A DNA stretch of 10,341 nucleotides, from contig CALHST010000298.1 of the NCBI GenBank assembly GCA_938038825.1, forward strand, positions 1 through 10,341, read 5' to 3'. The notes below the pieces were generated by a model that saw only the letters and a program-made list of their open reading frames with translations, had not been told where the DNA came from and did no database searches. Both the position numbers and the translations under genes were made by a program. Origin of the DNA: an uncultured Paracoccaceae bacterium (GTDB taxonomy: Bacteria; Pseudomonadota; Alphaproteobacteria; Rhodobacterales; Rhodobacteraceae). Each line of letters opens with the position of its first letter. The first letter of the stretch is position 1. Positions 5,913-10,341 of this stretch are shown piece after piece.

Positions 5913-8900
5913 TTACCTGTCTGATCCTGATTGAACAATCGGAATTCTTGGCCCGCGCTTACCATCATTTGGCACTTGTGGCTCTCTGCCCGGCTCTTCA
6001 CCCGGTTCCAACGCCACTTTGGGCGCTGGTCTGCGAAAAATCTCGCGGAAAATACTGGGCGTCAGTGCGGATAAGGGGTTCACCTGAACTCTGGGTTTCG
6101 CGGCAGGGCCCGTCAGACGAAAGTTAAACCCAACAAGCCCTTCCCCTTTTCGGGTCAAAATCGAACCAAGCCCGTTGATCAAATACAGCGGCGAAAACAC
6201 ACCGCGCATATCCATCACCGACGTGTTGACGTCATAGACACCATCCATCGACAGACCGATAGACGGCCCAATCGCGCTGGCTTCGGTCAAAGTCACTTTT
6301 TCCGGGGTCAATCGGAACGCGGCTTCTACTTCGGCAAAATGCAGGCCCTGCCCGTTCATTTGTTCGATCAGTCCAACAACAGACAATGCGTTGAATAGGG
6401 CCGCAATGGCTGGTGCGTCAGTGATCCGCGTATTTTTGACACTGAGCGCGCCGTTAAAAGCCCCCGCATTGCCGACCGGCTGGAACGTGACGGACAGCTC
6501 ACCGCCGCGTGCTTGCTTCAACAAGCCAGCCGCTGAAAATGCGGCACCCGCATCGGCGGATTTCACACGGAACGCGCTGCGCCGACCTTGCGGGACAACC
6601 TGCCCCGTCACAGGTGTTTGCCCATTGATGCGCCCCGAGAATTCACCGCTCATCCCGCCACGCAAATCGAACCGACCCCGCATATTTGTCAAAGCAATGG
6701 AATCTGTGATCCGCAACGTATCTAATGCCAAAACCATAGGCCCTGCTGCATTGCTGCCACCACCACCGCCACCACTGCCAAATTCTGCTGCGCGCAAATC
6801 CAAAGACCCGCCTTGAACACGCACTTCCGGGCTGGCGCCAGGGCCGCGCCCGACCAGTGTCACCGGGGCATTCAACCAACCACCCACGCGCACGCGGCTA
6901 AACTGCGCCTGAGACAAGCCGCCATCCGCCCTCAGGCTAACGCTCCCACGGGCTGTCAATCCGGGCGCATCCAAATCCAATTGATCCACACTGGGGGTGC
7001 GCCCCAAAGTTCCTGCGACCGCCAGCGTCCCCCGTTGATTGCGCCCCAAAGACCAGCCCAAAGGCGGTATGTTCAATCCGACACCGCGCAGATTGCTTGT
7101 CAGGGAATAACGCGGCGTTCCACCTTTGGGCAGGGTCACTTTCAGTTGACCAGTGCCGACACCGCTGACCGTTCTTGCGGGCAACCCAAGCTTTAGCGCC
7201 GTGACTGACGCGTTCGACAATTCGACCTGTGCTGTCACTTGACTGTCACCGTTCGCTGCCGGCCCCAGTTGTTGGCTCCACGCCACGTCAACAGGTACGC
7301 TATCAAACGTGCCTTTGCCTGAAATCGAAACATCATCGTTGCTGGCAACAACCGTCAACTCTGGGGACTCAATTCGGCGACGTGGTACCAACGTGCTGCT
7401 GCGGACATTGCGCAGCGTACCGACCACATCAAACGAAATGTCGTCATTGTCGATCTTGGCTTGTAGCGGAAGCTTCAACAGTGTTTTTGCCGTTGCGCGC
7501 CCATCGGCCAACGTCACCGGCAAATCCGCACGCGACAGGATGTTCAACGGCTCCAGATCCAGCAACGCCAACGTCGAGGTAATCGTACCATCCGTTTCCA
7601 GATGAACTTCTGCGGGGACACTGCGTTTGACTGACACATCCGGGATGACAAAGGCACTGTTGGCGATATCAATCGCGCCTCCCTGCGGTGCGATCACCTG
7701 ACCTTCGATAACGCTGAGCGCGAAGCGGTTGCGCAAAATGGATGCGGTACCCTTTGCCTTGGTAATTGCGGGAAACGCCCTGAGATAAGTCAGCTCTGCA
7801 TCTTCGAAATTGAAACTCAGGTAAACATCCGGCTTTGACGTGGGGACCGTGCGCAGGGCCAATTCAATATCCGTTAAAGTGGCCTTTTTCACGTTGTTGG
7901 AAATCCAGCTGCGCGTCTTGTCAACGGCACCTTCTGGCCACAGCTCCATCAGACGCGTGCGCGTTATGCCATCCAAGCGCACATTCGCAGCCGCGTGCCA
8001 ACCATCGGGTGCGGCCTCAAGATTGCCATTCATGCGCAAAGACTGACCTTGATCCACAATGCGCACCTGACCAAAATCCAAACGGAACGGATCCGGGATC
8101 AGACGAAAATCAAGTTCTGCGCCTTCGAATTTCAGCGGCGCGTCATAAAGTTCCGCCTGATCAATTTCGAGCCCCGAGAGACGGAATTGTCCCACCATTT
8201 CTTCCAACGTGCCACTTTCAAGACCCGACAAGCGTGCCCGCCCATCAAGTGTGCCCTTGACCCATGCACTGTCGATGGACAGCTCATCAAAATTCAACTC
8301 ACCCGCGACAGGGTCCAGCGTAAAAAACGCCTGTGCACTGTTGAAGGGAATGGGGCTGGTCTGAGCCGTAGGTTGCAACACGCCTTTGCCGATCTCTAGA
8401 AACGCATTGATTGGACTCAGCGCGCCATCGTCAGTCAAACCGCCCCGCAAAGACGCGGAAATCGGGGCTTGAAGCCCCCCCAACCATCCAAACGCAGGCG
8501 CAAACGCTGCAAGATCAACGGCCTGCATGTCTTCTACCGAAATCCCAAATGCGGCTTCGGATTCGCCAATGTTGCTTTCGTAATTCGCGGAAATCGTCGC
8601 GGCATTTGCACCGCCACCAAGAATGGCCAGATCGGACGAGATGTTCAGTTGACGGCCCTGACGCGCAACATTCAGCCGTGCCCCATCGACCGTCCAAACC
8701 CGGCGCGCACGTCGATCCTCAAACCGCAGCGTGACACCATCCACGGTCAACGCGTTCAGCGCCTGCATCTCGGGGCGTTCAAACAAGGTATCAAGCTGAT
8801 TGACCAGATCGGCCAATGTATCCGCCTGCCGAGAGCGGGCCCCAGCAACGTCCGACACAATCAGATCGACCGCGCCTTCGGCATCACGGCGCAAGGTAGC

Positions 8901-9299
8901 GAACATCCCTGACAAGGCCACTGATTTGGGCTGCACTTTGCCTTCAAGTAACGGACGGAATGCAATAGAGGCACGCAACTCCGACACAGCCACCAAATCT
9001 TGCCCCGAGGCCGTACGGATCGCCACATCGCGAAGCTGAACCGTGGGATGAAACCCCGGCGCAATGGTCACCATCATATCACCGGATGTGATCCGCAGGT
9101 CCGGCGCGTTTTCGGCGATACGTTGATCAATCCGGTCTTGCAGCCATTCAGGCGCAGACACAAAACGATCCGAAAGATAAACGGCTCCGATGCCAATGGT
9201 AATACTCAGAAGGCATACCAAAACAAAAACCAATTGCGCCAAACGCACAGGCCAAGGCCGGTGTTGTTTGCGTGGTTTTTGAACAACTTCTTCTTTCAT
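5913..9299 (-). CDS. AsmA/YhdP-like envelope protein (DUF3971 / AsmA C-terminal type)
   Basis: This is a 1128-residue inner-membrane-anchored periplasmic protein of the AsmA/TamB/YhdP group. Members of that group in other bacteria help move phospholipids between inner and outer membrane. A basic N-terminus is followed by one membrane helix (about 20-46), then an AsmA-like N-terminal region (GDMMVTIAPGFHPTVQLRDV near 74-93). A long beta-rich middle with many alternating short strands resembles DUF3971. The AsmA C-terminal part reads MDGVYDVNTSVMDMRGVFSPLY, shown here only as a landmark, and precedes a conserved GLGSIL. A Gly-rich linker (GSGGGGGGS) sits near residue 843. The last 40 or so residues are Pro-rich and charged, and probably disordered. 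E. coli YhdP is somewhat longer. The start is the only reasonable one before the membrane helix; AAAGG lies too close to it for a good Shine-Dalgarno. It is the first gene of a unit with queA. Function in this organism is inferred from family. Confidence 0.88.
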   Translation of the reverse strand: MKEEVVQKPRKQHRPWPVRLAQLVFVLVCLLSITIGIGAVYLSDRFVSAPEWLQDRIDQRIAENAPDLRITSGDMMVTIAPGFHPTVQLRDVAIRTASGQDLVAVSELRASIAFRPLLEGKVQPKSVALSGMFATLRRDAEGAVDLIVSDVAGARSRQADTLADLVNQLDTLFERPEMQALNALTVDGVTLRFEDRRARRVWTVDGARLNVARQGRQLNISSDLAILGGGANAATISANYESNIGESEAAFGISVEDMQAVDLAAFAPAFGWLGGLQAPISASLRGGLTDDGALSPINAFLEIGKGVLQPTAQTSPIPFNSAQAFFTLDPVAGELNFDELSIDSAWVKGTLDGRARLSGLESGTLEEMVGQFRLSGLEIDQAELYDAPLKFEGAELDFRLIPDPFRLDFGQVRIVDQGQSLRMNGNLEAAPDGWHAAANVRLDGITRTRLMELWPEGAVDKTRSWISNNVKKATLTDIELALRTVPTSKPDVYLSFNFEDAELTYLRAFPAITKAKGTASILRNRFALSVIEGQVIAPQGGAIDIANSAFVIPDVSVKRSVPAEVHLETDGTITSTLALLDLEPLNILSRADLPVTLADGRATAKTLLKLPLQAKIDNDDISFDVVGTLRNVRSSTLVPRRRIESPELTVVASNDDVSISGKGTFDSVPVDVAWSQQLGPAANGDSQVTAQVELSNASVTALKLGLPARTVSGVGTGQLKVTLPKGGTPRYSLTSNLRGVGLNIPPLGWSLGRNQRGTLAVAGTLGRTPSVDQLDLDAPGLTARGSVSLRADGGLSQAQFSRVRVGGWLNAPVTLVGRGPGASPEVRVQGGSLDLRAAEFGSGGGGGGSNAAGPMVLALDTLRITDSIALTNMRGRFDLRGGMSGEFSGRINGQTPVTGQVVPQGRRSAFRVKSADAGAAFSAAGLLKQARGGELSVTFQPVGNAGAFNGALSVKNTRITDAPAIAALFNALSVVGLIEQMNGQGLHFAEVEAAFRLTPEKVTLTEASAIGPSIGLSMDGVYDVNTSVMDMRGVFSPLYLINGLGSILTRKGEGLVGFNFRLTGPAAKPRVQVNPLSALTPSIFREIFRRPAPKVALEPGEEPGREPQVPNDGKRGPRIPIVQSGSDR

Positions 9300-9320
9300 G
9301 CCTTTAATATGGGACCGAAC

Positions 9321-9388
9321 AGATTAAAACATACCCTACGCGGTACACCACATCGCAATCGGTATCCCGCCGTGAACCGCTTTAATCT
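9321..9388. repeat. Spaced inverted repeat in the divergent promoter region
   Basis: AGATTAAA (9321-9328) and TTTAATCT (9381-9388) are exact reverse complements separated by 52 nt. They lie in the 104-nt gap between the divergent yhdP-like and bcp genes. One arm overlaps the candidate yhdP-like -10 region, and the other is 15 nt before the bcp start codon. They could be paired half-sites of a shared regulator or a chance match in AT-rich DNA. Confidence 0.3.
9328..9358 (-). promoter_or_regulatory. Candidate promoter of the yhdP-like/queA unit
   Basis: On the minus strand TTGCGA (9358-9353) and TATGTT (9333-9328) are separated by 19 nt (18 nt if GTATGT is used). They would start transcription roughly 20 nt before the ATG. 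The hexamers are imperfect and the spacing is slightly long, so this is tentative. Confidence 0.35.
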
Positions 9389-9403
9389 AGGATCTATCGC
9401 ATA

Positions 9404-9871
9404 ATGACTGACGCACATCAGACTGCACCCGATTTTACTTTGCCTGTGACAGGCGGTGGCACTGTCACGCTCTCCAACCTGCGCAATGGGGCGATTGTTC
9501 TTTTTTTCTACCCACGTGATGATACCTCGGGATGCACCAAAGAATCCATTGCTTTTTCGGGACTTATGCAAGAATTCGCAGAAGCCGGCTGTAAAGTTTT
9601 TGGCATCTCGAAAGACAGTATGAAAAGTCACGATAAATTCGTGGCCAAACATGATCTGAAAACGCCGCTGTTGTCCGACGAAAACGACACTGTGTGCGAA
9701 GATTATGGCGTTTGGAAAGAAAAGAGCATGTACGGCAAAACATTCATGGGCATTGAACGGTCCACCTTCCTGATTGATGCAGATGGGCGTGTTGCGCGCG
9801 CTTGGCACAAAGTGAAAGTGCCCGGCCACGCAGAAGAGGTTCTGGACGCGGTCAAACACCTGTGGCGTTAA
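9404..9871 (+). CDS. bcp: Bcp/PrxQ-type thioredoxin-dependent peroxiredoxin
   Basis: This is a cytosolic thiol peroxidase that reduces hydrogen peroxide and organic hydroperoxides. Its 155 residues match the PrxQ/Bcp family length. The active site FFYPRDDTSGCTKES places the peroxidatic cysteine at Cys44, with Thr41 at the usual Thr-x-x-Cys position. The resolving cysteine found five residues later in E. coli Bcp is Ile49 here, and the alternative helix-3 position used by some PrxQ proteins (about +36) is Val80. Other cysteines are Cys63 and Cys98. The enzyme may therefore work as a one-cysteine type or use an unusual partner. The ATG at 9404 has a weak AGGA site 11 nt upstream. Its end overlaps the start of the DUF455 gene, so they are probably co-transcribed. 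It diverges from the yhdP-like gene. Confidence 0.95.
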   Translation: MTDAHQTAPDFTLPVTGGGTVTLSNLRNGAIVLFFYPRDDTSGCTKESIAFSGLMQEFAEAGCKVFGISKDSMKSHDKFVAKHDLKTPLLSDENDTVCEDYGVWKEKSMYGKTFMGIERSTFLIDADGRVARAWHKVKVPGHAEEVLDAVKHLWR

Positions 9872-10341
9872 CTCTTACCGAAATGGCGTTGCAGGTTCTG
9901 TCCTGTGCAGACGGGCGCGAAAAGACCGCACTCAGCCGGGGCCATGCCGCAGATTGGTTCGCGGCCCGCAAGGCTGGAGCTGCGCCTGACGTGGGAACTG
10001 TTGTCCCGCCGATGCATCCTGCGCGCCCTGAAAAGCCCGAACTTTTAAGCCCCCGCGACGTGCCGCGCCGCCGCCCGGGAAGCGAGGCGGGACGCATCGC
10101 CTTGTTGCATGCCGTGGCCCATATCGAACTGAATGCGGTGGATCTGCATTGGGATATCATTGCCCGCTTTGGTCATGTATCCATGCCGATGGGCTTTTAT
10201 GATGATTGGGTGAAGTCCGCGGACGAAGAATCCAAACATTTCAATCTGATGTGCGACTGCCTTGAAGAACTTGGCAGCCATTATGGCGCCCTGCCGGCCC
10301 ATGCAGGCATGTGGCGTGCAGCCGAAGACACAGCCGAAGAT
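9862..10341 (+). CDS. DUF455 ferritin-like protein, N-terminal part (runs off right edge)
   Basis: The first 160 residues of a DUF455 family protein are present; the frame is open to the window end. DUF455 proteins have a ferritin-like four-helix fold with a probable di-iron site and are distantly like MiaE; their reaction is not established. Visible landmarks are a Pro/Arg-rich stretch (RDVPRRRPGS, 65-74), the helix HAVAHIELNAVDLHWD (83-98) with candidate ligand Glu89, and DEESKHF (121-127), whose Glu123-x-x-His126 is a typical second-helix metal motif. The GTG at 9862 is chosen because the resulting MALTLTEMA fits the family N-terminus and overlaps the bcp stop by 10 nt; the ATG at 9883 would remove seven of those residues. 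Overlap with bcp indicates one transcript and perhaps coupled translation. The family is confident; the start is moderately so. Confidence 0.88.
   Translation, partial: MALTLTEMALQVLSCADGREKTALSRGHAADWFAARKAGAAPDVGTVVPPMHPARPEKPELLSPRDVPRRRPGSEAGRIALLHAVAHIELNAVDLHWDIIARFGHVSMPMGFYDDWVKSADEESKHFNLMCDCLEELGSHYGALPAHAGMWRAAEDTAED

Noticed and set aside
6750..6783. Short CCA/GCC triplet-rich tract as a tandem repeat or phase-variable site
   Set aside because: It encodes the in-frame Gly-rich linker of the yhdP-like protein; the units are imperfect and in multiples of three, so slippage causing frameshift is not suggested.
9296..9859. Minus-strand open frame of 187 codons opposite bcp
   Set aside because: It is antisense of bcp, whose active site is unmistakable; the shadow product has no domain and overlaps the yhdP-like start.
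1..10341. Mobile element, phage, CRISPR or defence system
   Set aside because: No transposase, integrase, direct-repeat array or defence protein domain appears in any frame; all large genes are ordinary chromosomal families.

Overview
The window looks like ordinary chromosomal DNA from an alphaproteobacterium, most likely the family Rhodobacteraceae (Roseobacter group). The grounds are moderately GC-rich coding sequence, the sequence character of the encoded proteins, and the company kept by a YhdP/AsmA-type protein, queA, a Bcp-type peroxiredoxin and a DUF455 ferritin-like protein. Genus cannot be given from the sequence alone. Coding density is high, and I see no insertion sequence, phage gene, CRISPR array, tRNA or rRNA.

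Layout. Positions 1-9299 are all on the minus strand. Read in the direction of transcription they hold a 1128-residue AsmA/YhdP-like envelope protein (9299-5913) and, 11 nt later, queA for queuosine synthesis (5901-4846). A 208-nt gap with a probable terminator follows. Next come a YcaD-like MFS transporter (4637-3384), a DUF924 protein (3255-2671), a dihydrolipoamide dehydrogenase (2544-1150), a small exported protein of unknown function (1047-706), and the first half of a second MFS transporter that runs off the left edge (615-1). From 9404 the plus strand carries a Bcp/PrxQ peroxiredoxin, whose last codons overlap the GTG start of a DUF455 ferritin-like gene that runs off the right edge.

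How the genes work together. yhdP-like/queA and bcp/DUF455 look like two divergent short transcription units sharing a 104-nt promoter region. The bcp/DUF455 pair is plausibly a peroxide/iron-linked unit. The other minus-strand genes are separated by gaps of about 90-210 nt and look like single-gene units. The lipoamide dehydrogenase resembles the pyruvate-dehydrogenase type of E3 but has no E1 or E2 gene beside it.

No new multi-gene system is evident. The items most worth a second look are small: palindromes upstream of lpd and of the DUF924 gene, mutually exclusive RNA stems after queA, a spaced inverted repeat in the divergent promoter region, a peroxiredoxin lacking both usual resolving cysteines, and an unrecognised exported protein.
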